Assembly (NCBI GenBank): GCA_016283605.1
Contig: JAEENF010000081.1
Location: forward strand, 1-17,853
DNA: 17,853 nt
Direction: 5' to 3'
Source: Prevotella sp.
GTDB lineage: Bacteria > Bacteroidota > Bacteroidia > Bacteroidales > Bacteroidaceae
The notes beneath the pieces were generated by a model. It did not search any database. It was not told the DNA's origin and saw nothing but the letters and a program-made list of their open reading frames with translations. Every line of letters starts with the position of its first letter. The stretch's first letter is position 1. Both the position numbers and the translations under genes were made by a program. Positions 5,924 to 13,794 of this stretch are shown piece after piece.

Positions 5924-8610
5924 AACGACATACCTTATTTATATATATGGCAGCCCTGCTGACGATGCTTGGCACCGCCCTGCCTACGAGTGCACAGAAT
6001 AAGCAGAAACAGGACGCACTTTACATTTACCGCAACGATGGCGGATTCAACGGATTCTTCTACGGTGAAATTGATCGGTTTGAGTACAGTAAGGTGGATA
6101 CTTTCGGCGTGGAGCACGATGATTTCGTGGTGCAGGAGATTTGGGCACGCGATACAGTATTCCGCATTCCCATTAATGCTATTGACTCCATCGGTTTTGT
6201 TACGCCGGAGAATATCTACAAAGAGGATGTAGCTGTCACTAATGAGAGCGACCTCTGGAACTATGTTATTAAAAGCGATACGCTCTATTCTTTTACGCTT
6301 GCTTCAAACACGCCCGCTGCCATCATCCCCAAGGTGGGTGATAAAATTGCAAAACCAAGTAAAACGACGAATTTGCCATATGGAATCTTTGGTCATGTAA
6401 CTGCAATAGAAACACAGACAGACGGCATTACTGTAGTATGCGAGCAGATACCAGTTGCGGAACTATACGAACAGTATACAGGAAAATCCGTCTATGAAGC
6501 TTACCCTCCAGATGAAGCAAACAACACGCAACAAGTCCCTACACGTGGATGGGATTGGGATAATTGGGGCGTAGAAGTGAACGAGCCCGATATAAGAAAA
6601 GATTTACATTATCCTATTGTATGGAAAGGCGTAACAGATCTTGTTGATTTCCTTAAAGCTGCTCTTACCTATTCCCCAAGTGATGATTACAGCATTCAAA
6701 TAGAGGGGAAACTAAATGGTTGGGCAGATGAAAGTGTCAAATTACGAATTGTAGCATTCTATCACAATAGTTTAATGCTGGGAGAACAGATAGATATCTA
6801 CACATCTGCTTTAGTAACCCACAAAAGCGAAATCTCAGCCGATGTGAACATTTCTGCTAATGTTGATATGCCCTTTCATGAAAAGGTTAAAGTATACATA
6901 CCAGACACTCCCCTATTTAATACATATCAATTTGGAGTTTTCATAAATGTTGCAGGAGATGTGATGTATACAAGTGGTTCTGTTAGAAAGCAAAGATACA
7001 ATATTCATTTCACTTATGATAATCCTTATGAAAGTTTAAGTACGGCATTATTTAAATACATAACACCACAAAATTACTTTTTAGATGCTGTAGCCAGAAC
7101 CCGTCTCAGTTTAACAACAGTTCCTATTGAAAACGAGTCTTATTCTTCCGTTGGTGTTACGGGAACTTACCAAGGTGGCATCTTTTTAAATATTGGGCTT
7201 GATATGTTATCAGATGATTTATTAACAGTCTATAGTCGTGGAGAACTTGGTATAAAGGTTTCTGGAAAAATACCATATGACTTTGACAATTCTCAGAAGA
7301 GTCTTCCATCATATCTTGATAGTCAGCCGTCGGAGAAATATAACACTCTGATATCACTTGGCTCTAGCTCTCAGAGCGAATATTATTTGTCTGGGAAATT
7401 TGGCTTTGGAATTGGCCCCAAAAAATGGAAATTAGGCAGGACTTTTGAACCACTTTATTTAAAATTAACTTCAAGACAATACAGTTATGTGCCTTCATTT
7501 GATAATTTGGAAGCAAGTATTGATAAAGATGGCAAGCATATCAATGCATCTGTAGATATTAGCGGAACTTGTAGTTCCCCCACGACGTATGCAGGATTTG
7601 CGGTTTACGACCTAAAAACATGGAAACTTCTAAGTTATAGAGAATATGAAAGAGAATATTTTGATAAAATATCAGGAAAGAGTCTCTTTAAAAACTATAA
7701 AATGAGCATTCCTTATAATGGAGAAATTGGGACAAGAGTTAGAGTATATCCAACGGTCAATACTACTTATTATGGTCGAATGCTCGCCTCAATGTATTAT
7801 GACATAGATATTAAGTTCTCAATGAAACTTACACCAGAAGAACTATCTTTCAAGGCTGCAGGTGGAACACAGTCTGTTACTATCGAGCACAACGGCAATG
7901 CCTCGAAGTTTAATGTTGGAGTGTCTACCACTGATGAAGATAAAGAATGGTGTACGGCAAAACTGAGCGATAATAAGATAACTGTAAAGGCTGCTAAGAA
8001 CAAAAAAATGAAGGAACGCTATGCCACGATAACAGTGACCTATGGAGAAGGTGCCGACAAGGTTGTAAAGGAAATAAAGGTCACTCAAGAAGCTGCCGAT
8101 GAGGATGAGATCCCTGCAGCCAACAATGCTAATGACCTTTGGTATACATTCAGACATTCCAGTTCGCAAGATGCATCGTATTATGTGTTAATGACCTTTG
8201 GTAAAGATGGTTCTTATGAATGGAACTATTACACTCCCAAGGGATTATCTTCATGGGAGAGGGGTACTTACGAGGTAATAAGTTCCAAGCCGAACTCAAC
8301 TGTAGAAGTAATATATAATAGCTATGTGCCTGAAACAGTAGAAGTCGGTAAGTGGATTAATAAAACGGGCGTAGGTTGGTTTGGAGAAAAAGAAAAGTGG
8401 ACAAATGTAAATTATTATCGATTGAAAATAACGTATGTGACTGCTTCAAATGTACAAAAGACAAAGGAAATAGAAGTGTATGCAAATTCATCGAATAAGG
8501 TGTTAAACATCGAATGGACTGGAGAGGTCAAAATACCTCGGATATGGTATGAAGAGTGTGTCTGGTGGGATATAGATAATCTCATAGGCTTAATTTATAA
8601 TATTCAATGA
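5920..8610 (+). CDS. Large secreted protein with BACON domain
   Basis: An 896-residue exported protein whose ATG overlaps the upstream TGA (ATGA), suggesting translational coupling. The signal peptide is MKRHTLFIYMAALLTMLGTA...SAQ with no lipobox cysteine. Residues about 33-95 form a Bacteroidales module starting ALYIYRNDGGFNGFFYGEID, often found at the N-terminus of surface proteins. Residues about 95-630 are strand-rich and unrecognised. Residues about 636-725 are a BACON domain (LSFKAAGGTQSVTIEH, then WCTAKLSDNKITVKAAKN, ending IKVTQEA), a family tied to carbohydrate or mucin binding. The last 170 residues are rich in aromatic residues and may form a small barrel (lipocalin-like is only a guess). 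Base composition shifts inside the gene: 33 of 60 bases are G or C at 5941-6000, against 15 of 60 at 7021-7080. It is probably a surface or extracellular partner of the Kelch protein. Confidence 0.8.
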   Translation: MKRHTLFIYMAALLTMLGTALPTSAQNKQKQDALYIYRNDGGFNGFFYGEIDRFEYSKVDTFGVEHDDFVVQEIWARDTVFRIPINAIDSIGFVTPENIYKEDVAVTNESDLWNYVIKSDTLYSFTLASNTPAAIIPKVGDKIAKPSKTTNLPYGIFGHVTAIETQTDGITVVCEQIPVAELYEQYTGKSVYEAYPPDEANNTQQVPTRGWDWDNWGVEVNEPDIRKDLHYPIVWKGVTDLVDFLKAALTYSPSDDYSIQIEGKLNGWADESVKLRIVAFYHNSLMLGEQIDIYTSALVTHKSEISADVNISANVDMPFHEKVKVYIPDTPLFNTYQFGVFINVAGDVMYTSGSVRKQRYNIHFTYDNPYESLSTALFKYITPQNYFLDAVARTRLSLTTVPIENESYSSVGVTGTYQGGIFLNIGLDMLSDDLLTVYSRGELGIKVSGKIPYDFDNSQKSLPSYLDSQPSEKYNTLISLGSSSQSEYYLSGKFGFGIGPKKWKLGRTFEPLYLKLTSRQYSYVPSFDNLEASIDKDGKHINASVDISGTCSSPTTYAGFAVYDLKTWKLLSYREYEREYFDKISGKSLFKNYKMSIPYNGEIGTRVRVYPTVNTTYYGRMLASMYYDIDIKFSMKLTPEELSFKAAGGTQSVTIEHNGNASKFNVGVSTTDEDKEWCTAKLSDNKITVKAAKNKKMKERYATITVTYGEGADKVVKEIKVTQEAADEDEIPAANNANDLWYTFRHSSSQDASYYVLMTFGKDGSYEWNYYTPKGLSSWERGTYEVISSKPNSTVEVIYNSYVPETVEVGKWINKTGVGWFGEKEKWTNVNYYRLKITYVTASNVQKTKEIEVYANSSNKVLNIEWTGEVKIPRIWYEECVWWDIDNLIGLIYNIQ

Positions 8611-8612
8611 AT

Positions 8613-8639
8613 GACTCACGAGGACAGGTCTCGTGAATC
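8613..8639. repeat. GGACAG-core palindrome just after the BACON gene
   Basis: Perfect arms TCACGAG (8616-8622) and CTCGTGA (8630-8636) flank GACAGGT, and the stem extends through one mismatch to GA and TC. It starts two bases after the stop codon. The layout (variable stem around a GGACAG-like core) matches the pair of palindromes at 14153-14214. Confidence 0.6.
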
Positions 8640-8650
8640 CTCCAGATAAA

Positions 8651-8684
8651 AGAATCGCTATCAGCAATGGTGGCGATTCTTTTT
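8651..8684 (+). terminator. Rho-independent terminator of the Kelch/BACON operon
   Basis: A 13-base-pair stem (8651-8663 with 8668-8680, two G-T wobbles) closes on the tetraloop GCAA and is followed by TTTTT. The stem starts AGAATCGC and ends GCGATTCT. The As upstream pair with the T run, so it could work in both directions. Confidence 0.88.
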
Positions 8685-8796
8685 GGGGAATCAAGATTCC
8701 CTTGGCGATATAGGGTTCAGATGCATGGTCATGGGGACAGATCTGGGTATAGCCTCACCGCCCTTTCGAGCAGTGAGTGTCTTGTATGCCCTCCCT
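8685..8796. other. Intergenic stretch between operon terminator and tandem array
   Basis: I see no gene here. ATGGGGACAGATCTGGG at about 8731-8747 resembles a decayed copy of the GGGACAG-core palindromes found elsewhere in the window. CTCAC (8754-8758) and GTGAG nearby make only a short inverted pair. Confidence 0.4.
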
Positions 8797-8952
8797 GTTA
8801 AAATATTGAGTGGTGCCAGCTAAAAGGTAGAGAGCGTCGGGCTAAAAGGTCGTAAGGTACGGGCTATAGTTAAAATTGTGTCGGTGTTTGTTAAAATCCC
8901 GACAGGATTTATTAAAATTGCGTCAGGATTTGATAAAACCACGTCGGGATTA
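8797..8952. repeat. Seven-unit 21-22 bp tandem array upstream of the HU-like gene
   Basis: Seven degenerate units each begin (G/A)(T/C)TAAAA or close to it. Three 22-base units start at 8797, 8819 and 8841. A 6-base spacer (8863-8868) follows, then four 21-base units start at 8869, 8890, 8911 and 8932. Later units share TTAAAAT, then CGACAGGATTT or CGTCAGGATTT; the 8890 unit holds AAATCC and GGATTT as inverted arms. The array runs straight into a T-rich stretch and the promoter at 8976. Spacing of two helical turns suits an array of protein-binding sites or phased bending. Confidence 0.82.
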
Positions 8953-8983
8953 TGTTTTTTTTCGAATCTTTTGATTAACTTTG
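8953..8983 (+). promoter_or_regulatory. Promoter of the HU-like gene
   Basis: TAACTTTG at 8976-8983 matches the -7 consensus. A T8 run at 8955-8962 lies at the -33 position in place of a clear TTTG. The ATG is 29 bases downstream of the box, and the last unit of the tandem array abuts the T run. Confidence 0.7.
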
Positions 8984-9012
8984 CAGTTGAATCAAGCAAA
9001 TAATTGAAAACA

Positions 9013-9642
9013 ATGTACGCAAAGTATATCAAACAGGAGATTTCCGACTTGAACGGGACAGGCCACACACAGGCCTATTACAAGATGCAACTCACGCCTA
9101 AAAGCTATCAGGAGTTCGTGAGTCAGTGTGCCCGTGAAGGACATATGGAGGAGAGTATGATTCAGGGCGTGTTGTCGCTGGTTAGCAAAAAGCTGGCTTT
9201 GAATATGGCAGAAGGCTTTTCGGTGAAGATTGATGGCATCGGCACTTTCCACGCCAAACTCGGTGTGAGGGATGACCTGCTGCAGGATGCCTTCGAGGAG
9301 GGCGAGGCCACGCATAATGCGAAAAGCATCCGTGTGACGGGCGTATCATACAGGGCTGATCCTGACCTTATTGATATGACCAGCCGGAAATGCGTGCTGG
9401 AGAGAGGTGGCATCAGCCGATTGCGGAAGTCGAAACTCACCCTTGAGCAGCGTATCCAGAAAGCACATGATTTCTTGGGAAAGAACATGTTCATGAGGGT
9501 ACCAGACTATGTGCGGCTGACGGGTCTCTCGCGTACATCGGCCACTAAGGAACTGCGACAACTGGCGCTCAACCCCTCATCGGGCATCACAAGCAGAGGC
9601 AGCCACAGCCAGAAATACTACGTGCTGCGGGATGCATTTTAG
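9013..9642 (+). CDS. HU-HIG-type DNA-binding protein with C-terminal helix-turn-helix
   Basis: A 209-residue cytosolic protein from the ATG at 9013; an in-frame TTG at 9004 is less likely. Residues about 1-125 match the Bacteroidales HU-related (HU-HIG) family: YYKMQLTPKSYQEFVSQCA, then SMIQGVLSLVSKKLALNMAEG, then the strand VKIDGIGTFHAKLG, equivalent to the DNA-bending arm region of HU. Residues about 145-209 look like a winged helix or HTH: LEQRIQKAHDFLGKN, then VRLTGLSRTSATKELRQLA as helix-turn-helix, and a wing-like end KYYVLRDAF. It stands alone between terminators, behind a 155-base tandem repeat array, so binding to that array is plausible. Its cellular role is unknown; nucleoid structuring or local regulation are the options. 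Confidence 0.8.
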   Translation: MYAKYIKQEISDLNGTGHTQAYYKMQLTPKSYQEFVSQCAREGHMEESMIQGVLSLVSKKLALNMAEGFSVKIDGIGTFHAKLGVRDDLLQDAFEEGEATHNAKSIRVTGVSYRADPDLIDMTSRKCVLERGGISRLRKSKLTLEQRIQKAHDFLGKNMFMRVPDYVRLTGLSRTSATKELRQLALNPSSGITSRGSHSQKYYVLRDAF

Positions 9643-9682
9643 ACGCTCCCACCTCAGTTGTTTTTTATACAAGAGAAAGAAA

Positions 9683-9711
9683 AAGCCTAGGTATCACAGA
9701 CACCTGGACTT
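9683..9711 (-). terminator. Terminator of the CotH-MFS unit
   Basis: On the minus strand AAGTCCAGGT pairs with ACCTAGGCTT (one mismatch, one wobble) around a 9-base loop and is followed by TTTTTCTTTCTC. This reads as a rho-independent terminator for minus-strand transcription, about 130 bases past the MFS stop. Confidence 0.6.
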
Positions 9712-9732
9712 AGTTTATTCGAACGTTACACG

Positions 9733-9864
9733 TCATCTCGCTTCCCAGATGTCGTTGGTCTCGAGGAGCTCGGTGAAGTTGTGATACTTCTTCTGAGCGC
9801 TGACCTCAGCGAGCTGGAATAAAGCATCTGACTTGTCACCTATCTGACTGTTTCGTTCAGGTTC
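9733..9864 (-). pseudogene. Open frame without start codon, downstream of the MFS gene
   Basis: On the minus strand a frame is open for 43 codons and ends with TGA at 9733-9735. It reads SDALFQLAEVSAQKKY, then HNFTELLETNDIWEAR at its end, with a codon pattern like real genes here. It has no ATG, GTG or TTG start, overlaps the last codons of the MFS gene in another frame, and lies before the minus-strand terminator at 9683. It could be the 3' remnant of a lost gene, or a C-terminal extension of the MFS protein cut off by a frameshift or sequencing error. I do not recognise the family. Confidence 0.35.
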
Positions 9865-11063
9865 CTACGGAGGAAGAAGGCTTTCGTGGCGAGGAAGAAG
9901 CAGGCAACACCAGAGGCATTCACGAAGACAACGGTCCAGAAGGCGGCGGAATAGCCTAAGAGCTCTGAGACCACACCACCAACGAGAATGCCCAGTCCCA
10001 TACCGATATCCCAAGAAATCAAGATGGTACTATTAGCCGTACCACGCTGGTTGTTTTGTGCCACATTGATCGTCATATTCTGGAATGCCGGCCACATGTG
10101 ACCATTGCCGAGGCCGATGAGCAGGGCGGAACCGTAATAGCCAATGGAAGTGAATAGTGATGAGTGAATAGTGAATAGTGCTGACAGCGTCGGCATAAGG
10201 ATAAAGAGTGTATAACCTATGAGGGAGATAACCATACCTGAGCCAGCATTATGGGTGACACGACCATCACGTAAGGCCTTTCCGCCTTGCAAGCGACTCA
10301 GAATCAGGCCCACAGAGCAAAGCATAAAATAAGTACCCGTTCCGCCAGTAATCCCCATCACTTCCTTACCATAAATAGCCAGATAATTACTCAGCACACC
10401 AAAGCTGACCCCAAACGCTACCATATTCAGTCCTAACAACCACCCCCTCACCAGGAAGAAACGATCCCAGGAGAATTTCGATTTGTTTTTGATGGTTGCC
10501 TTAGCATCCAGTTTCACCGTTGCATCCACAATCCACCCCGCACAAGCAACAACCAATGCCAGCCAGAACAACAGTTCAAAGCTCTGCGTGTATTTATAGA
10601 TAAAGATACCTATCGTTGGTGCAATGGCCATCGCGAGGTTATTACTCAGACCATAATAGCCGATACCCTCCGTGCGCCGGCTCGATGGCAACACATCAAT
10701 CGCCACCGTTGAATTAGATACCGTCAGTGCCCCAAAAGGTCCGCCATGCAGCGTCCTGACGATCGTGAATAATAACAAGGTAGAGGCCGCCAGATAGCCC
10801 GCAAAGAAGATGGCAAACGCCCCGAAACTGATCATCAGCACCGTCTTGCGAGGAAAGGCATCGACCATATACCCACTAAAAGGCCTAAACAACAAGGCCG
10901 TAATCGTATAGCCCGAAAGCACTAATCCGATCACGTCCTTGGTTGCTCCGAAGTGTTCACTCAGATAGAGCGGTAGCAATGGTGTGAGAATATAGAAGGC
11001 GAAAAACAGCGTGAAGTTCGCCACCATCACCTTGCAATAGTTCCTATTCCATAGCCGCTCCAT
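9840..11063 (-). CDS. MFS transporter (drug/sugar efflux type)
   Basis: A 407-residue inner-membrane protein with about 12 hydrophobic helices and the usual two-halves layout of the major facilitator superfamily, expected to be proton-coupled. The loop 2-3 region SGYMVDAFPRKTVLM carries a degenerate motif A (usually GxxxDRxGRR). RTLHGGPFGALTVSNSTVAID in helices 4-5 is typical of the arabinose-efflux/multidrug group. The start follows the CotH-family gene's stop by 14 bases, so the two are co-transcribed. Near residues 294-305 the protein reads LSALFTIHSSLFTSI, encoded by a GTGAATAGTGA-type repeat (10150-10180) that seems inserted in frame at a loop/helix boundary. Substrate unknown. The C-terminal end overlaps an unexplained open frame. 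Confidence 0.87.
   Translation of the reverse strand: MERLWNRNYCKVMVANFTLFFAFYILTPLLPLYLSEHFGATKDVIGLVLSGYTITALLFRPFSGYMVDAFPRKTVLMISFGAFAIFFAGYLAASTLLLFTIVRTLHGGPFGALTVSNSTVAIDVLPSSRRTEGIGYYGLSNNLAMAIAPTIGIFIYKYTQSFELLFWLALVVACAGWIVDATVKLDAKATIKNKSKFSWDRFFLVRGWLLGLNMVAFGVSFGVLSNYLAIYGKEVMGITGGTGTYFMLCSVGLILSRLQGGKALRDGRVTHNAGSGMVISLIGYTLFILMPTLSALFTIHSSLFTSIGYYGSALLIGLGNGHMWPAFQNMTINVAQNNQRGTANSTILISWDIGMGLGILVGGVVSELLGYSAAFWTVVFVNASGVACFFLATKAFFLRRNLNETVR
10150..10180. repeat. GTGAATAGTGA-type repeats inside the MFS gene
   Basis: On the plus strand three imperfect GTGAATAGTG units follow each other (10150-10159, 10163-10172, 10171-10180). Read on the coding strand they give FTIHSSLFT. A related GTGAAAAGTGA block lies in the mscL leader (17566-17598). 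Such octamer-like repeats are familiar in Bacteroidota intergenic DNA, so an in-frame copy within a transporter is unusual. Confidence 0.65.
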
Positions 11064-11077
11064 TAATATGTATTGTC

Positions 11078-13669
11078 TTACTGTATCTTGATCGTCTCGC
11101 CACCAACCTTCAGCAGGTACATCTTTCCACTCTCTGCGGGCAGGATGATATCGCTACCTGTCGAGGTCTCCGTCTCACGGGCGATACCACGCAGGTCGTG
11201 CAGGCTGACACTGATACCTTCAGCAACTCCTGATACCAGGATGCCGTCGGCGGTTCTCTTCCAGGTCCAACTGCGTGAGGTACCTACTGCATCGATACCG
11301 CTTTCTACACCTACGATGGCTTCGATGTTCATCGATTTACAAGTAGGTATCGTCATCACAAACTCGCTACCCCTGATGGTCTTTTTAGATTTACTACCAG
11401 AGGCCGTGGTTGTTGTTATCTCCCAACCGTTGATCTGCTTACCGCTTGTCGCCTGGGCCGTGATGGTTAACTGACGGTTGGCGAAGTACTTGCCGTTAAA
11501 GACGTCCTTGGAGAGCGGAATATCATTAATGACAACGTCCGAGACATAACCCTTACTGTTGACGGTCAAAGGAATGGTATCTCCAAGGTTATATTGCTTT
11601 TTTAATTGAGCATAGAAGTGGTATGGACGAGACTCATGGACAGTCTTTCCGCCACCGCCGCCACCCCAAGGCCAGCCGCCCCATTGGTTCTCTTCGACCC
11701 AACCAGAGAGCCATTTCTTGGCGTTATCGAACTTGTTAAGGATATCGTTGCGGTTGTTACCCCATGAGTTGTATTTGTCGCGGTGGGCCACAAACTCCTC
11801 CAATGCCTCTTCCTTGATGGCGTCGATGATTTCACCGGTTCCCTCGGCATTCATGAAGTCGCCCATGTAAATGCTGCTCTTGTCGATAAACATCTGACGC
11901 AGGTCCTCGTTCTCCATCATGTTCTTGAACAGACGAGTTGCCGGCTCTGTGAAGGCCCAGTTGTCACTGGGGTATTTGCTGGGATTATAGAGCAGGTCGA
12001 TGGTGTTATAGTCGTTTTGTCTGTTGTAGAGTCCAAGTCCGAAATCGGTATCCTTGACAATGACGCGGAATTTCTTGGGCAGCCCCGATTCTGTGTCGTC
12101 ATCGTTAGGACGCCAGAATACGATGTTGTTGCCAGGGAAGTCTATGTTGCCGTAGTAGAGGTTCATCACCATCACGTTCAGATATTCGCTGACGTCCATC
12201 CACTCCTCGTATTCTTCCTTGGTGTGTCCCTTTTCGCTATAGAAAGCCTTGAAGTCGTTGTAGAACTTGTCGTCGCCTTCCTTCAGCTCCTCGATGAACA
12301 GGTCCTTGCCTCCGCTGTTTTCATGTGAGATTTCCACCATATCGATGTCCTCCAGTTCATTGTAGTTGCTGAAGATATTGTCTGCATTGGAACGTTCGCG
12401 GATGTTGAGCATACCCATGTATTCGCCGTTGATATAGAGAACGGCCGAATGGCCTGCCTGCCAGTCGAGGTCGACGTGACTAGCCATTGTGCGCTGGATA
12501 ATTAGATCGCGGAAGTACAGATCGCCGAAGTCGTTACCGCCATCGCGGAGCGAGAACGACTTGAACTCTGAGATACCAGGCTTCTGGTCGGGGAAGAATG
12601 GGTATATGAAACGCTTGTTATCTGGATCGAAACGTTTGTTGGCATAGAAGACCATTGATTTCAGGGCATTCGAACGCGACTGTCCACCCTGGATACGGGT
12701 TTCACCGAGTTGGTTGAAGGCACTTTTCTCACCCTCAACAGGGAAGAACTCTATATTGACAGGACGACGCCAGTCGTGTGTCTTCTTGTCGTCTTTGCTC
12801 GTGTTATATTTGAAAAGACCCATATAGTTGCCACCGTTCAGATACCTGTCGTCGGTTTGGACAGAGAAGATGGGAATGGTCATCTTTCTGGGATGGAAGA
12901 TATACGACTGAGCGGTACTCATGGGCGAGAGCCAGCCTTCGCAGAACACCTTGGCACGGATCACCGTTGTCTTGTTGATACTGATGGCTTTGGAGTATTT
13001 CGTACCCGTGGCCGTTGGCTCGCTGCCGTTGGTGGTATAGGTGATGTAAGCTTCTTCTGGAGCATCTTCGGGCAGACTCAGAGTAAGGTTGATGGCCTTT
13101 TTGTCTGACGTCACACGACCTAACTCACTGAACACGGGCTTACCGAGGATATGGTCGTAGTCGCAGATCTCACCGCTATTGGCCTTGCCTGGGGTGGGCG
13201 TCAGCTGATAACCCCATTCATTGCTGCCGTCGGTCTTACGACCGTAGGCGATATCCGGCGATTTCTGCTTCTTCAGGTCCACGATGGAGTCTACGCGCTC
13301 ACCGTTCTTGAAGAGGTACACTTTCGCCTTACCAGAGTCCAGACGGAAGCTGGCATGCATGCCGCCTTTATCATCTTCCTTGTCACAGTAGACCAGCACC
13401 CACTGGTGGGCGGCTACCGTCTGATCGGGCAACTGCCAGGCTTTGTTGGGCTTGTCTTTGTCCCAAAGACTATAATCCTTTAGATTAATGGTTTGGTCGG
13501 TGGTATTGTAGAGTTCCACCCAAGAATCGGGAAATTCATGGATATCGTCCATGATGCATTCAACATTCGACTGCATGACTTCATTGATGACCAGATCACT
13601 TTTGTTATCCTGTGCCTGAGCGATGCCTGTGCTGAATAATGAAATAAGCAATAATAAGTTTTTGCGCAT
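11078..13669 (-). CDS. Secreted CotH-kinase-family protein with lamin-tail domain
   Basis: An 863-residue exported protein (signal peptide MRKNLLLLISLFSTGIAQAQ). Residues about 24-150 are a lamin-tail (LTD) fold (LVINEVMQSNVE, WVELYNTTDQTINLKDYSLWD). Residues about 175-255 resemble a chitobiase C-terminal/Fn3-like module (AYITYTTNGSEPTATGTKYS). Residues about 260-640 are the CotH atypical kinase domain, with GETRIQGGQSRSNALKS near 320 and the metal-binding VKDTDFGLG near 540. A tryptophan/glycine linker (WGGWPWGGGGGG, about 663-675) leads to a strand-rich C-terminus ending in a sorting-like tail (MYLLKVGGETIKIQ). CotH proteins phosphorylate secreted proteins in Bacillus; the substrate here is unknown. 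First gene of a unit with the MFS transporter. Confidence 0.86.
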   Translation of the reverse strand: MRKNLLLLISLFSTGIAQAQDNKSDLVINEVMQSNVECIMDDIHEFPDSWVELYNTTDQTINLKDYSLWDKDKPNKAWQLPDQTVAAHQWVLVYCDKEDDKGGMHASFRLDSGKAKVYLFKNGERVDSIVDLKKQKSPDIAYGRKTDGSNEWGYQLTPTPGKANSGEICDYDHILGKPVFSELGRVTSDKKAINLTLSLPEDAPEEAYITYTTNGSEPTATGTKYSKAISINKTTVIRAKVFCEGWLSPMSTAQSYIFHPRKMTIPIFSVQTDDRYLNGGNYMGLFKYNTSKDDKKTHDWRRPVNIEFFPVEGEKSAFNQLGETRIQGGQSRSNALKSMVFYANKRFDPDNKRFIYPFFPDQKPGISEFKSFSLRDGGNDFGDLYFRDLIIQRTMASHVDLDWQAGHSAVLYINGEYMGMLNIRERSNADNIFSNYNELEDIDMVEISHENSGGKDLFIEELKEGDDKFYNDFKAFYSEKGHTKEEYEEWMDVSEYLNVMVMNLYYGNIDFPGNNIVFWRPNDDDTESGLPKKFRVIVKDTDFGLGLYNRQNDYNTIDLLYNPSKYPSDNWAFTEPATRLFKNMMENEDLRQMFIDKSSIYMGDFMNAEGTGEIIDAIKEEALEEFVAHRDKYNSWGNNRNDILNKFDNAKKWLSGWVEENQWGGWPWGGGGGGKTVHESRPYHFYAQLKKQYNLGDTIPLTVNSKGYVSDVVINDIPLSKDVFNGKYFANRQLTITAQATSGKQINGWEITTTTASGSKSKKTIRGSEFVMTIPTCKSMNIEAIVGVESGIDAVGTSRSWTWKRTADGILVSGVAEGISVSLHDLRGIARETETSTGSDIILPAESGKMYLLKVGGETIKIQ

Positions 13670-13701
13670 AATATGTTAGGACATTTTTGATTAATCGGCT
13701 G

Positions 13702-13734
13702 CAAAGTTAGATATTTTTTCGCGGATAAGTCAAA
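13702..13734 (-). promoter_or_regulatory. Promoter of the CotH-family gene
   Basis: On the minus strand TAACTTTG (13702-13709) matches the -7 consensus, with TTTG at 13731-13734 as the -33 element 21 bases upstream. The start codon is 32 bases downstream of the box. Confidence 0.72.
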
Positions 13735-13794
13735 AGAGTGATAGTTTTTTTGATTCTTTAGTAAAAATAACCTAAGAAAGTGGGCTTATTTCGC

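Noticed and set aside
8797..8952. CRISPR array
   Set aside because: Units are 21-22 bases without spacers, strongly degenerate, and no cas gene is present.
8820..9068. Minus-strand frame with a repeating seven-residue pattern (NPDAILI, NPVGILT, NTDTILT)
   Set aside because: The periodicity comes from the 21-base DNA array read in one frame. It overlaps the HU-like gene start and its promoter and has no promoter of its own.
11783..12328. 181-residue plus-strand frame opposite the CotH domain
   Set aside because: It is an antisense shadow of a well-supported domain with conserved CotH motifs.
13670..13681. TGTTAG in the CotH gene leader as another site for the Kelch-AraC regulator
   Set aside because: A single copy with a mismatch (TGTTAGG), downstream of the promoter and without a partner at 21 bases, is expected by chance.
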